Source of the DNA: Bifidobacteriaceae bacterium
GTDB lineage: Bacteria; Actinomycetota; Actinomycetes; Actinomycetales; WQXJ01
Reading direction: 5' to 3'
Length of the DNA: 47,162 bases
Assembly (NCBI GenBank): GCA_031268215.1
Contig: JAIRXP010000083.1
Span: 1-47,162 of the forward strand
The position numbers and the translations under genes are program-made. Positions 1-8,682 of this stretch are shown here, piece after piece; the first letter of the stretch is position 1, and each line of letters starts with the position of its first letter. The notes under the pieces are model-generated. The model saw nothing but the letters and a program-made list of their open reading frames with translations. It was not told the origin of the DNA and made no database searches.

Positions 1-67
1 ATACAACCGAGCGAACCGGAACCGGCGCCGACTAGCGTGTCAGCCGCGCCGCACCACGCGGACATTA

Positions 68-112
68 TTACGTGAGGCAAGCACACCCGTTCCCGGACCT
101 TTTACGTGAGGC
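68..112 (+). promoter_or_regulatory. Direct repeat upstream of the lipid cluster
   Basis: The 11-base word TTACGTGAGGC occurs at 68-78 and again at 102-112, a spacing of 34 bp. Each copy is followed by A/T-AG, and a similar GTT(T)CCCGG stretch lies downstream of each. The pair sits directly before the first gene of the 159-9754 cluster, so it is a candidate operator or activator site for that operon. The repeat is visible in the sequence; its function is inferred. I see no other gene or clear promoter in positions 1-158. Confidence 0.4.
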
Positions 113-158
113 TAGTCGTTTCCCGGCGGTGCCCGGTGCATTCCCCTAAGCTTGGCTC

Positions 159-1067
159 ATGCCCCGTCGGATACATGTCTTCCTGGCCGAACGTTTTCCC
201 GTGTTGCCGGGTGTGAGCGTGGCCGCGATTCTATTTGGCGAGATCTATTTTCTGGTGCTACTAACGAACCGTACAGCGGTTGGGCCCGTGCGGTTGGGCG
301 GTGAAGAAGCGGTTGGGGCTTACACGTTGCTCGCATTCTTGCTGACCCTGCGGATAGCCGATGACCTGAAGGACTTTCAGACCGACAAGCGACTGTTCCC
401 GGACCGCCCGTTGGCGGACGGGAGGGTCCGGCGCGGTGATGTGATCGTGTTGATGGCCGTGGTGGACGTGCTGGCCATCGGCTTGAACGTGGCGTTTATG
501 AACAACCTGGGATGGTTCGCGTTCCTAGCGGTCTATGGCACGGCCATGTCCTTCTGGTTCTTCGCCAAGGCGAAGATTCAGCCGAATTTGATGCTGGCCT
601 TGGTGACTCACAACCCGGTCCAGATAGTGATGAATCTTTACGTGATTTCCTTCGCGGCCTATAAGTATGGCATTCCGCTGATCACTTTGCCGAATGTGGC
701 GATCGCTCTGACGCTCTATTTTCCGGGGCTGGTGTGGGAGGTGGCCCGCAAACTGCGGGCTCCGGAACAGGAGACCGATTATGTCACCTATTCAAAGCTG
801 TTTGGGCCGGCCAAACCACTCCGGTTCATACTGGCCATCTTGGCGGTTGACTTGCTCACCACTGGTTACTTGTTGTATCAGCTTTACCCGTGGGCGGCGG
901 TTTTGGTCTTGGTGCCGTACGTCTGGTTGGTTTGGCAGGCGCGGCGATGGCTGGCCGGGCCCACAGCCTTCACGCTAGTCAGCCGTGTCCAATGGTATGA
1001 ATACGCTGCGGAAGGAACGGTCGTGGTGTTGATCGCGGCCAGTCTAGCCGGTTGGGGGCACGGATGA
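159..1067 (+). CDS. UbiA-family integral membrane prenyltransferase
   Basis: This is a 302-residue, very hydrophobic protein with about eight membrane segments. UbiA enzymes transfer a polyprenyl group from its diphosphate to an aromatic or glycerol-type acceptor inside the membrane. The first aspartate-rich motif is clear at residues 68-76 (DDLKDFQTD), matching the family pattern NDxxDxxxD with N changed to D. It is followed by RLFPDRPLADGRV, typical of the cytosolic loop that binds diphosphate and magnesium. A second acidic region (EQETDYVTYSKLFG, about residues 200-215) replaces the usual DxxxD motif. The gene starts a co-directional run, with a CarS-like gene 22 bp downstream. That neighbour makes a DGGGP-synthase-like role in ether-lipid assembly attractive, but a menaquinone, ubiquinone or other prenylation role is not excluded. 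Family assignment is firm; substrate is unknown. Confidence 0.8.
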   Translation: MPRRIHVFLAERFPVLPGVSVAAILFGEIYFLVLLTNRTAVGPVRLGGEEAVGAYTLLAFLLTLRIADDLKDFQTDKRLFPDRPLADGRVRRGDVIVLMAVVDVLAIGLNVAFMNNLGWFAFLAVYGTAMSFWFFAKAKIQPNLMLALVTHNPVQIVMNLYVISFAAYKYGIPLITLPNVAIALTLYFPGLVWEVARKLRAPEQETDYVTYSKLFGPAKPLRFILAILAVDLLTTGYLLYQLYPWAAVLVLVPYVWLVWQARRWLAGPTAFTLVSRVQWYEYAAEGTVVVLIAASLAGWGHG

Positions 1068-1089
1068 TCGCTGCGAGGAGCACTAAGGA

Positions 1090-1689
1090 ATGAACTGGTC
1101 AGAGGCGGTAGTCGCGCCTTACGTAACCCTCATGCCGGTCCTGGTGGCAGGGATAGGGAATATGGCCTGGGTCAAGGCGCCAGTCGCCAAGTGGCTAGCC
1201 CGGCCAATCGACGGCGGCCACGAGCTGGCGGATGGCCGCCCTGTCTTGGGTCGCAACAAGACCTGGAAAGGCCTGGTCGGGATGGTGGTTCTGGGCGCCG
1301 CCCTGGCGGTGGCCTGGGGCGGGGTCTTGGCCGGTTCGCCCGGCCTGGCCAGTCAGAACCGTTTCTATGACAGTTTCGCGAATCACCCGGCCGTCAACCT
1401 GGCACTGGGCGCCGCGATGGGCCTGGTCTATGCCATCTTTGAGCTGCCGAATTCATTCATCAAGCGCCGCCTGGGGGTCACCCCCGGGCATTCGGCCCCC
1501 GGTCCGGCGCGGTTGGTGCTGATAGTGCTGGACCAGGCTGATTCGGTGATTGGTCTGGTTCTGCTGGCGGTGATCGTGACGCCGTTACCGTGGTCAGTTG
1601 GCCTAGTCTGGATTGTCGTCGGTTCCGCCACGCACTTGGCGCTGAATGTCCTACTGTATTTGGCCCATCTCCGGCGTTCGCCGGTCTGA
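1090..1689 (+). CDS. CarS-like CTP-dependent cytidylyltransferase (CDP-archaeol synthase family)
   Basis: This is a 199-residue membrane protein with about five hydrophobic segments. It carries the hallmarks of the CarS/DUF46 branch of the CdsA superfamily: GRNKTWKG at residues 54-61, then ELPNSFIKRRLG at 118-129, then LDQADSVIG at 147-155. In archaea, CarS makes CDP-archaeol from CTP and digeranylgeranylglyceryl phosphate. A lipid phosphate activated by CTP is the substrate class expected here. It is preceded by a UbiA-family gene and followed after 23 bp by a dikinase gene with an AAGGAG ribosome site. Further on lie a CDP-alcohol phosphotransferase and a decarboxylase that would use its product. 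The ordinary actinobacterial CdsA is longer and looks different, so this is probably a specialised second enzyme. Family is confident; exact substrate is inferred. Confidence 0.78.
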   Translation: MNWSEAVVAPYVTLMPVLVAGIGNMAWVKAPVAKWLARPIDGGHELADGRPVLGRNKTWKGLVGMVVLGAALAVAWGGVLAGSPGLASQNRFYDSFANHPAVNLALGAAMGLVYAIFELPNSFIKRRLGVTPGHSAPGPARLVLIVLDQADSVIGLVLLAVIVTPLPWSVGLVWIVVGSATHLALNVLLYLAHLRRSPV

Positions 1690-1712
1690 CTCCATCCGTG
1701 TAAGGAGCACTT

Positions 1713-4301
1713 GTGAATACCCAGCTTGACCTGCTGCCGTTAGGGCCGGGCCTGGATCCGGGCAGAGTTGGCGCTAAAGCCGCCGCTGTGGGAGTCCTGG
1801 CTCGGCTGGACGTTGGCACCCCGCCGGGATGGGTGCTTCCGGCGGAGGTCATGGCCGCTAGCGATCTGGAGGCGGGTTACCTGCCGGCGGAGACTTTGGC
1901 TCAGCTAAGGGCCGCAGTGAACAGCTTCGCAGAGGCCGCCGATGCCGCCGTCGCGCTTCCAGCTCAAGGTTCCGCCGGCGGGAAGGCGGCCACCGCAGGC
2001 CCAAGCCAGCCAGTCCTTTGGGCGGTGCGGTCCTCCAGCTTGCAGGAGGATTCGGCGGAGCATTCATTCGCGGGCCAGTTCACTACCCGCCTGAATGTAA
2101 CCGCAGAAGAGATAGAACAGGCCGTCATGGACTGTTACGCCTCTGGCCGGTCCAAAGAGGTTCGGGCTTACCGCGCTCAGGCGAATCTTCCGGGTGGCGG
2201 AGCCATGGCCGTGATCGTTCAGGCCATGGTCCCGGCGACCGCCGCGGGAGTGGTTTTCACGTCTGATCCGGTGACGGGATTGGACACGCAGGCGGTCGCG
2301 GAATTCGCTTCTGGTCTGGGGGAAGATCTGGTCCAAGGACGGGTCGAGGCTTTCCGTTACCGCTATGACTGGCTGGATCAGGAACTGTGCGAAGAACCCA
2401 GCGCCCAGGCCGGTGAGCCGCCGGTGCGGCCCGAACAGCTCGATCAGCTTTGGCCCGCCATCTGGCGAGCCCAGGAGTATTGGGGTCAGCCGCTCGACTT
2501 GGAGGTCGCCTTCAGCGCTAATGGTGTACACCTGCTGCAAGCCCGGCCAATCACCAGTTTCGGTTACGCTGCCCTGACAGATTGGTGGTCAACGGCCGAT
2601 TTCCGCGATGGCGGTGTTTCTTCGGCGGTATACCCGCCCCTGATGTGGTCTTGCTATGACTACATTTGGCGCCAGGCTTTGCCGGACTTCTTGATCGGAT
2701 CGGGCATGTTGCCGCGCTGCCGGGGCGGCGGAAGCCGCCGGGCTGGTGGACTGTTCTTTGGCCGTCCTTACTGGAATCTGTCAATGGTCAAAGAGGCCAT
2801 GGCCCGTGTGCCCGGATACAAAGAAAGCGAGTTCGATTCCGAGTACGGCATCGCTGGCACTTATGACGGCCAAGGGCACGTCACTCGATTGACTTTGGCC
2901 AGCATCTGGACGCTGGCCAGGGTCGGGGTGACGGAAACTATTTGGCTGAGCCGCCGCCGTCGTCAGGCCGAGTCACTCAAGCGTGACCTCTTGGAGACGT
3001 ACCAACTACGGGAGGTGGAGCTTGAAGAGTGCGGGGATGACGGCATCGGGCAAGTGTTCCGTCAGATCACCGAACATGATTACCAGCGTTCCGAATCCAC
3101 CTACTTTTCGCAGATCTTTCTCAATACGGTCCATCAGTCGCTGTTCAAATCGGCCTTACTGAAACACACCGATACTGGGGGTTACCTGGCGCTGATAGGC
3201 GGGCTGGGGGAAGTGTCGCACTTGGCGCCGTTCGCTCGGCTGTGGGAACTGAGCCGGGTCATCCGCGCGGACCAAGCTGAGGCGCGGTGGTGGGCCGAGA
3301 CTCCGCCCGGGGCCATCGAGGAGGCCCTGGCATCCGGGAGCGCCGGACACCATTTGCCGGAGCTGGCTGAGTTCCTGAGGGAGTTCGGGTTTCATTCGGA
3401 GCGGGAGTTGGACTTGCTGACGCCTTCTTGGGCGGAGGCGCCGTCGGTGGTGATAGCCCAACTGGTGGCCACGGCCCAGCTACCAGATGAGTGCTCCCCA
3501 GCGGTTGACGCGGAACGGGCGGCGGCCGCGGCTGAGGAGGTCCAGGCTGGTTTGGCGAAACGTTTGTCAGCTTGGCGTCATAAACGGCTGGCGGGCAAGA
3601 TTGCTGGGATGCGTTCGCTTCTGTGGTGGCGCGAGGAGTTCCGTGATGTTTCGACCCGCTACTACCACTTGATCAGGCGCGCGGCGCTGCTGTTGGCCGA
3701 TTTCTATGCCCGCGAGGGTGTACTGGAGAAGGCCGAAGACATCTGGTTCACCACTTTGGACGAGCTTTGGTCATTCCAGGATGGGGCCTTGACAGGTCCG
3801 GAACTGCGCCGCGCTATAGCCCGCCACCGCAGATATTACATGGGCTTTCGCAACTATCTGTCGGATGATGAGATTGGTGCTGGTCTAGCGTTGGCGCCCG
3901 CCCCCAGGTCAGGAGCCGGCGCTGGTGGCGAGGAAGGAATTCTGAGCGGCTATGGCTGCCAGCCGCGGCGTGTGACCGGACGAGCGCGGGTGGTCGGATC
4001 GGTCGCGCAGATCGGGCGGCTGGAACCGGGGGACATTCTGGTTACTCGGTTCACGGACACCGGCTGGACTCCAGCCTTCGCTCGGTTGGGCGGAGTCGTG
4101 ACCGAATATGGCGGAGTGCTCTGCCATGCCGCCATTGTCTCGCGCGAATTTTCCATACCTTGCGTGGTCGGCGTGCGTGGGGCCACCACCTCAATTCCTG
4201 ATGGGGCTCTGATCGAGGTGGACGGTGCTGCCGGCAGTGTCAGCATTATTGCCCGCCAAGGAAATGGGGGCAGGTCGAAGAACACGCACCGGCCGCATTG
4301 A
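1713..4301 (+). CDS. PEP-synthase/rifampin-phosphotransferase-like dikinase
   Basis: This 862-residue protein starts at GTG behind AAGGAG (1702-1707). The N-terminal ATP-grasp (PPDK_N) domain covers about residues 20-285. It has VRSS at 105-108, an AAGVVFTSDP segment near 178 and LLQARPIT near 274. A long unassigned middle region (about 290-760) follows. A C-terminal swivelling phosphohistidine domain contains GGVLCHAAIVSREF, with the catalytic histidine at residue 805. Length and order match rifampin phosphotransferase-type dikinases. Those enzymes take the beta-phosphate of ATP to the histidine and then to a hydroxyl of a small molecule, whereas PEP synthase uses pyruvate. The middle domain decides the acceptor and is not recognised here. 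Position between CarS and a CDP-alcohol phosphotransferase suggests a lipid or prenyl-glycerol acceptor. This is inference. Cys replaces the usual Ser/Thr before the active histidine. Confidence 0.75.
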   Translation: MNTQLDLLPLGPGLDPGRVGAKAAAVGVLARLDVGTPPGWVLPAEVMAASDLEAGYLPAETLAQLRAAVNSFAEAADAAVALPAQGSAGGKAATAGPSQPVLWAVRSSSLQEDSAEHSFAGQFTTRLNVTAEEIEQAVMDCYASGRSKEVRAYRAQANLPGGGAMAVIVQAMVPATAAGVVFTSDPVTGLDTQAVAEFASGLGEDLVQGRVEAFRYRYDWLDQELCEEPSAQAGEPPVRPEQLDQLWPAIWRAQEYWGQPLDLEVAFSANGVHLLQARPITSFGYAALTDWWSTADFRDGGVSSAVYPPLMWSCYDYIWRQALPDFLIGSGMLPRCRGGGSRRAGGLFFGRPYWNLSMVKEAMARVPGYKESEFDSEYGIAGTYDGQGHVTRLTLASIWTLARVGVTETIWLSRRRRQAESLKRDLLETYQLREVELEECGDDGIGQVFRQITEHDYQRSESTYFSQIFLNTVHQSLFKSALLKHTDTGGYLALIGGLGEVSHLAPFARLWELSRVIRADQAEARWWAETPPGAIEEALASGSAGHHLPELAEFLREFGFHSERELDLLTPSWAEAPSVVIAQLVATAQLPDECSPAVDAERAAAAAEEVQAGLAKRLSAWRHKRLAGKIAGMRSLLWWREEFRDVSTRYYHLIRRAALLLADFYAREGVLEKAEDIWFTTLDELWSFQDGALTGPELRRAIARHRRYYMGFRNYLSDDEIGAGLALAPAPRSGAGAGGEEGILSGYGCQPRRVTGRARVVGSVAQIGRLEPGDILVTRFTDTGWTPAFARLGGVVTEYGGVLCHAAIVSREFSIPCVVGVRGATTSIPDGALIEVDGAAGSVSIIARQGNGGRSKNTHRPH

Positions 4302-4399
4302 TGGCGGTCGGTGCGAAGCCGTGATCAGAGAGAATACGGAAGGCGAACAGAGACCCGAGCCATGAACACCCTCCGCGCCGCACTATCGTAAGGACAACT

Positions 4400-5038
4400 A
4401 TGACTTCCCCACACCCCTCCATGCTCCGGGTGGCGCTGGCCCTCGCGAACCTGATCACTTACCTGGGCGCCGGGTTGGGCGCCGGCGCGATCCTCTTGGC
4501 CCTACACGGCGAACCGCTCCTGGCGTTGGCGCTGGCCACGTTGGTGGGTCTGGCTGACTTGGCCGATGGCGCCTGGGCACGCCGCTTCAAGCGCGACCAA
4601 TATGGCCTGGCCTTTGGCGCCGCACTCGATTCGTTGGCGGACATGATTGGTTTTGTGGCGCTGCCGGTCGTGATCACCGTGGCGGCTGGGACGCCCTGGT
4701 GGCTGGCATTGCCCGTGTCGCTAATCTACGTCTGGGCTGGGTTGACCCGTTTGGCAGCCTACGATGCCGCCGATAGGACTTCCGTACCGACGGCCGCACC
4801 GGTGACGCACTACCGGGGGCTCCCGGTCACGTTCGCTGGGCTGGTCTTGCCATTGGTTGGGCTGATAGGAGCCGTGGCGCCAGGTCCAGTGTGGGTTTGG
4901 TGTTGCGGAGCGCTGGTGGCGTTGGCGGCCGGATTCGTCGCCGGATTCCGGTTGCCCAAGCTGGCGCCAAAGACTTATCCGCTGTTCGGATTGCTGGCGC
5001 TGGCATTGATCGCCGGTCTGGTCATAGTGAGGGGTTGA
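4400..5038 (+). CDS. CDP-alcohol phosphotransferase, phosphatidylserine-synthase type
   Basis: This is a 212-residue protein of about six membrane segments. The CDP-alcohol phosphotransferase signature is seen as DLADGAWAR, then GAALDSLAD. The last part strongly resembles class I PssA and archaetidylserine synthases (LDSLADxxxF). These enzymes displace CMP from a CDP-lipid with serine. The usual signature is DxxDGxxAR-x8-GxxxDxxxD; here 11 rather than 8 residues separate AR from the glycine, a three-residue insertion in the active-site loop. The next gene is a phosphatidylserine decarboxylase only 2 bp downstream, which makes L-serine the likely alcohol. The start ATG has AAGGAC upstream. The 98 bp between the preceding dikinase and this gene contain no further gene that I can support. 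Confidence 0.8.
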   Translation: MTSPHPSMLRVALALANLITYLGAGLGAGAILLALHGEPLLALALATLVGLADLADGAWARRFKRDQYGLAFGAALDSLADMIGFVALPVVITVAAGTPWWLALPVSLIYVWAGLTRLAAYDAADRTSVPTAAPVTHYRGLPVTFAGLVLPLVGLIGAVAPGPVWVWCCGALVALAAGFVAGFRLPKLAPKTYPLFGLLALALIAGLVIVRG

Positions 5039-5040
5039 AG

Positions 5041-8000
5041 ATGCACGCTGAAGTAGTGGACCGCGCGACCAAGCGGGTGAGTGTCGAGGAGCCGCCCGCG
5101 GCGACCGCACTCCGTTTCGCTTACCGGACGCCGGCTGGCCGGGTGATCACCAACGGACTGATCAACCGGCGGTGGCTGTCCAAGCTGGTGGCCCTGCCCC
5201 AGCGGACGGTCTGGTCCGCCCGGAAGATTCCGTCTTTTGTCCAACGGTATGGGATTGACCTGGATGAATATCCGAGCCAAGAGTGGAGCAGCTTCGCGAG
5301 CTTCTTCGCCCGGCCCATTCCGGAGGAAAAACGGCCAATCGCGCCGGGCGCGGATGGGCTGATCGCCCCGGCGGATTCCAAGATCAGGGTGGTCCGTATC
5401 GCGGGGCCAGCGGCCGGCGCCGCCCAGATAACTGTCAAGGGGGCTGAATACTCGCTGGCCGCATTGACCGGGTCGCATCCTTGGTGTGAGCGACTGGCAG
5501 GTGGCTGGGCCGTGATAGCTCGTCTGACCGTGGACGATTGCCACCGCTATTGCCACATTGACAACGGGCGGCTGCTGGGCCGAGCGGAACTGCCCGGCCG
5601 GCTTGACACGGTGGGGCCGGCGGCTGGCCCGCGTCCGGTGCTGGTCCACAACCACCGGCTGGTCAGTGTCATGGCAGGCGAGCGGCTGGGCCGCTACTTT
5701 CAGATCGAAGTGGGTGCGCTGACCGTTGGTCGGATAGTGGATCCGGGCCAAGAGCACTTCACCAAGGGCCAAGAAAAAGGACGTTTTGAACTGGGAGGTT
5801 CAACTATCGTGTTGCTGTTTCCCCCCGGCGCCATTGAACCGGCGGCGGACATCGCGGAAGCGTCCGCCGCCGGGCGGGAGGTGCGGGTACGCCTTGGTGA
5901 AGCGATTGGGAGGATCCTCCGGCCGGGCCCGGGCCCGGCCATCAAGGTGATACGGACTGGCGCTAGGCAATCCGTTGCTGGACAATCCGGCGCCGGACAA
6001 GTCACTGCTGGGCAAGCGGCCGGACAAGCGGCTGGACAAGTTGCTGCCGGGAGCCCGGCGGACCACATGATTGGTGCCAAGGCTATCCGCCTGAACCAAA
6101 TGGCGGCCGCTGGCCTGCCGGTGCCTCCCGGGCTGGTGGTACCACCGCCGCCACTGGGCTCGGACGATGACACCACCAGCCAAGACAAATGGGAACTGTC
6201 TAAGGAAGAGACCCAAGCCATCGCCGCATGGGCCAAGCCATGGCCAGGCGAAACACGCTTCGCCGTGCGGTCTTCCGGCCTGAGTGAGGACGGGTCTGAA
6301 CGCTCTTACGCCGGGCGCTATCTGACCGTGTTGAACGTGGAGCGCGACCGGTTGCCGGCAGCCGCCGCCCAGGTGCGAGCTTCCGGCGCCGATCCCTCAT
6401 TGCTTGAATACGCCGCCCAGGCGGCTACTCCTCCTACGGCCTTGACGCCTACGGCCTTGACGCCGGCGGTCTTGATACAGCCGATGGTGGAGGCGGCGGC
6501 ATCGGGCGTGGTTTTCACCGCCAACCCAACCGGTCCCGCCAACGAAACGGTGATCGTGGTGGGGCACGGCGCGGGCGCTGCCAGCGACGAGGGCGCCGGA
6601 CCGGTGGCGACCTACTGGCTGAACGGCCAGATGGGCAGCGCCGAGGTCCAGCCGGGAGCCCCAACTCTGGACGCTCAGGCGCGCGGGCGCCTGGTGGAAC
6701 TGGCCGGGCGGGCCGGGGCGGTACTGCCGTCCGGGGACGGCCTTACGGGCCGGCGCGGTGCGGATGTCGAATTCGCCATTGACGCCCAGGGCCGCATAAC
6801 GCTGTTGCAGGTCCGACCGGTCACCGGGCAGGCGACCGGGGCTCCCTGCGTGCTGGACAACTCGAATATTGTTGAAAGCTATCCGGGTGTGACCACGCCC
6901 ATGACGGCATCCTTCGCTCAGCACGTCTATTACTTGGTATTCCGGTCGCTGGCCCGGCGGCTGTCCTCACCGGTTCAGGCAGCCCAGCGTGAGCGGGCGC
7001 TGGCCGCGATGGTCGCCTGGTGGGGGGGAAGGATGTACTACCAAATATCGAACTGGTACGCGCTGCTGCGGCTCCTTCCCTTTGAGAAACGCCTGATTGG
7101 CGTGTGGCAAGACATGTTGGGTGTGGCGAACCGGCAGGTCACCGGGCCGCCCAACCCGCTGCCGTGGCCCAAGCGTGTGGTGGTGTGGGCAAAGTCGGCG
7201 CTGGCCATGGCGCGAGCGCCGCGTGATGTTGAGGCGCTGCACCGCTATTTTCAGGCCGTTGAGGCCGGATTCCGGCGTCGTTTGGCGGTAGAGCCGGACC
7301 GGGCTGGGCTGGGCCGGGTCTTCCGATGGTTGAGTGATGAATTGGCTTCCCGGTGGGACGTGACGCTCATCAACGACGGCTACGCCTTTGGGTTCACGGG
7401 GGCTTTGACGGCTTTGGCGCGGGCCTGTGGCGTGAGCGAGCCAGAGCGGGTGGCCAGCGAATTGATCTCTGACGGACGGCCGTTGGTGAGCTTGGAGCCG
7501 TTAGCCGCGCTTCAACAGTTGGCTAGCCGTGCGGCCCAGGACCCGGTCTTGGCTGAACGTCTGGCGCAGTTGTCTACCACTGAATCGACCGCGGCATGGT
7601 TGGCGGCGCCAGGCCCGGACGCCGCCTTCGCCGCCGGGGTGAACGCGTTCATTGACCGCTACGGCGACCGTGGCGTTGGCGAGTTGAAGCTTGAGACCGC
7701 CACGTTTCGGTCTGACCCGCTGACCTTGGTGCGAGCATTGCTGGCACAGACAGGCGGGTGGGCACAGACAGGCGGGCGGAAGGCGAACGGCTGGGAAGCT
7801 ACCCCAGATGGGAGCACGGTTCGCGAATCCGCCTGTCCGGCCGGGTTGGCTAGCTTGCCCTGGGCGGCGCGGCCGCTGGCGGCCTGGCTGGCTGGCCGAG
7901 CACGCCGTGGAGTTGAGTGCCGTGAACTGAGCCGATTGGATCGCTCACGGCTTTTCGGCATGGTCCGGAGCCTGGTTCTGGCGGCCGGTGCGGACTTGGT

Positions 8001-8682
8001 GGCGTCCGGGGACCTGGCCATCTTGGATGACGTTTTCTACTTGACCCTGGAGGAAGTGTTCGCGCCGGCCCCGAAGGGTTTAGCGGGTTTGGTCGAGTCT
8101 CGTCGGATGGAATTGGAGCGGGTGGCCGGATTGCCGGCCTATCCAAGGGTCGAGTTCGCCGGCCCGGTCATTCCGCGTTCGCCCAGCGGGCGCAGGCTCG
8201 AGGACTTTGGCTCCGAGGGGTCCGGGGGCGCTGAGGGGTCCGGGGAAGCCGTTGGGTCGAGTGGTGGGGTTGGTGGCGGCGGTGGGGCCGCACGCGGGCC
8301 TGGCCGTCTAGACCAGCGTTCGGGTCAGGGCTGCGGCGGTGGCCGGGCCACCGGCAGGGTGATGGTGGTGCGCGGATCGGTGACAGCAGCCCAGGCGTCC
8401 GGGCGGATCCTGGTGACGGAAGTGACTGATCCGGGTTGGGTCTTCACGCTGGCGGCGGCCGCTGGTGTGGTCTCGCAGAAGGGGTCGTTGCTTTCGCACA
8501 GCGCCATTGTGGCGCGGGAACTGGGTGTGCCCTTCGTCGCCGCTCTGGCGGGCGCCACGGATTGGCTGCGGGATGGGGACTTGGTAGCGGTTGATGGGCA
8601 GAGCGGCCTGGTGCGGCGCTTGGAAAAGAGCGAGGTCCGCTCGGGCCCCAGGGGGAATCATGAACGCCGCCATCACCGTTGA
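5041..8682 (+). CDS. Fusion: phosphatidylserine decarboxylase + PEP-synthase-like dikinase
   Basis: This is a 1213-residue protein, and I take the ATG at 5041 as start because it follows the previous stop by 2 bp. Residues about 25-300 are a pyruvoyl-dependent phosphatidylserine decarboxylase. They include IAPADSKI (Asp112), DDCHRYCH (His168) and LGGST (251-255), where Ser254 would become the pyruvoyl group after self-cleavage. A low-complexity linker with repeated AGQ units (about 313-338) follows. From 342 there is a second dikinase: an ATP-grasp domain with VRSS near 409, ASGVVFTANP near 485 and LLQVRPVTG near 588. A variable middle follows, including NSNIVESYPGVTTPMT, a Gly/Ser-rich insertion near 1065-1090, and the phosphohistidine domain GSLLSHSAIVAREL (His1153). 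If Ser254 cleavage occurs, the dikinase would stay on the alpha (pyruvoyl) chain. I see no frameshift between the parts. The fusion links head-group formation with a phosphotransfer step. Confidence 0.82.
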   Translation: MHAEVVDRATKRVSVEEPPAATALRFAYRTPAGRVITNGLINRRWLSKLVALPQRTVWSARKIPSFVQRYGIDLDEYPSQEWSSFASFFARPIPEEKRPIAPGADGLIAPADSKIRVVRIAGPAAGAAQITVKGAEYSLAALTGSHPWCERLAGGWAVIARLTVDDCHRYCHIDNGRLLGRAELPGRLDTVGPAAGPRPVLVHNHRLVSVMAGERLGRYFQIEVGALTVGRIVDPGQEHFTKGQEKGRFELGGSTIVLLFPPGAIEPAADIAEASAAGREVRVRLGEAIGRILRPGPGPAIKVIRTGARQSVAGQSGAGQVTAGQAAGQAAGQVAAGSPADHMIGAKAIRLNQMAAAGLPVPPGLVVPPPPLGSDDDTTSQDKWELSKEETQAIAAWAKPWPGETRFAVRSSGLSEDGSERSYAGRYLTVLNVERDRLPAAAAQVRASGADPSLLEYAAQAATPPTALTPTALTPAVLIQPMVEAAASGVVFTANPTGPANETVIVVGHGAGAASDEGAGPVATYWLNGQMGSAEVQPGAPTLDAQARGRLVELAGRAGAVLPSGDGLTGRRGADVEFAIDAQGRITLLQVRPVTGQATGAPCVLDNSNIVESYPGVTTPMTASFAQHVYYLVFRSLARRLSSPVQAAQRERALAAMVAWWGGRMYYQISNWYALLRLLPFEKRLIGVWQDMLGVANRQVTGPPNPLPWPKRVVVWAKSALAMARAPRDVEALHRYFQAVEAGFRRRLAVEPDRAGLGRVFRWLSDELASRWDVTLINDGYAFGFTGALTALARACGVSEPERVASELISDGRPLVSLEPLAALQQLASRAAQDPVLAERLAQLSTTESTAAWLAAPGPDAAFAAGVNAFIDRYGDRGVGELKLETATFRSDPLTLVRALLAQTGGWAQTGGRKANGWEATPDGSTVRESACPAGLASLPWAARPLAAWLAGRARRGVECRELSRLDRSRLFGMVRSLVLAAGADLVASGDLAILDDVFYLTLEEVFAPAPKGLAGLVESRRMELERVAGLPAYPRVEFAGPVIPRSPSGRRLEDFGSEGSGGAEGSGEAVGSSGGVGGGGGAARGPGRLDQRSGQGCGGGRATGRVMVVRGSVTAAQASGRILVTEVTDPGWVFTLAAAAGVVSQKGSLLSHSAIVARELGVPFVAALAGATDWLRDGDLVAVDGQSGLVRRLEKSEVRSGPRGNHERRHHR

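Noticed and set aside
1713..4301. Rifampin resistance gene
   Set aside because: Architecture and length match rifampin phosphotransferase, but the middle domain is not recognisably rifampin-binding and the lipid-gene context argues for another acceptor.
5943..6060. Tandem AGQ-coding repeats as a possible recombination or phase-variation site
   Set aside because: The repeats are imperfect, in frame and short; they look like a flexible linker between domains.
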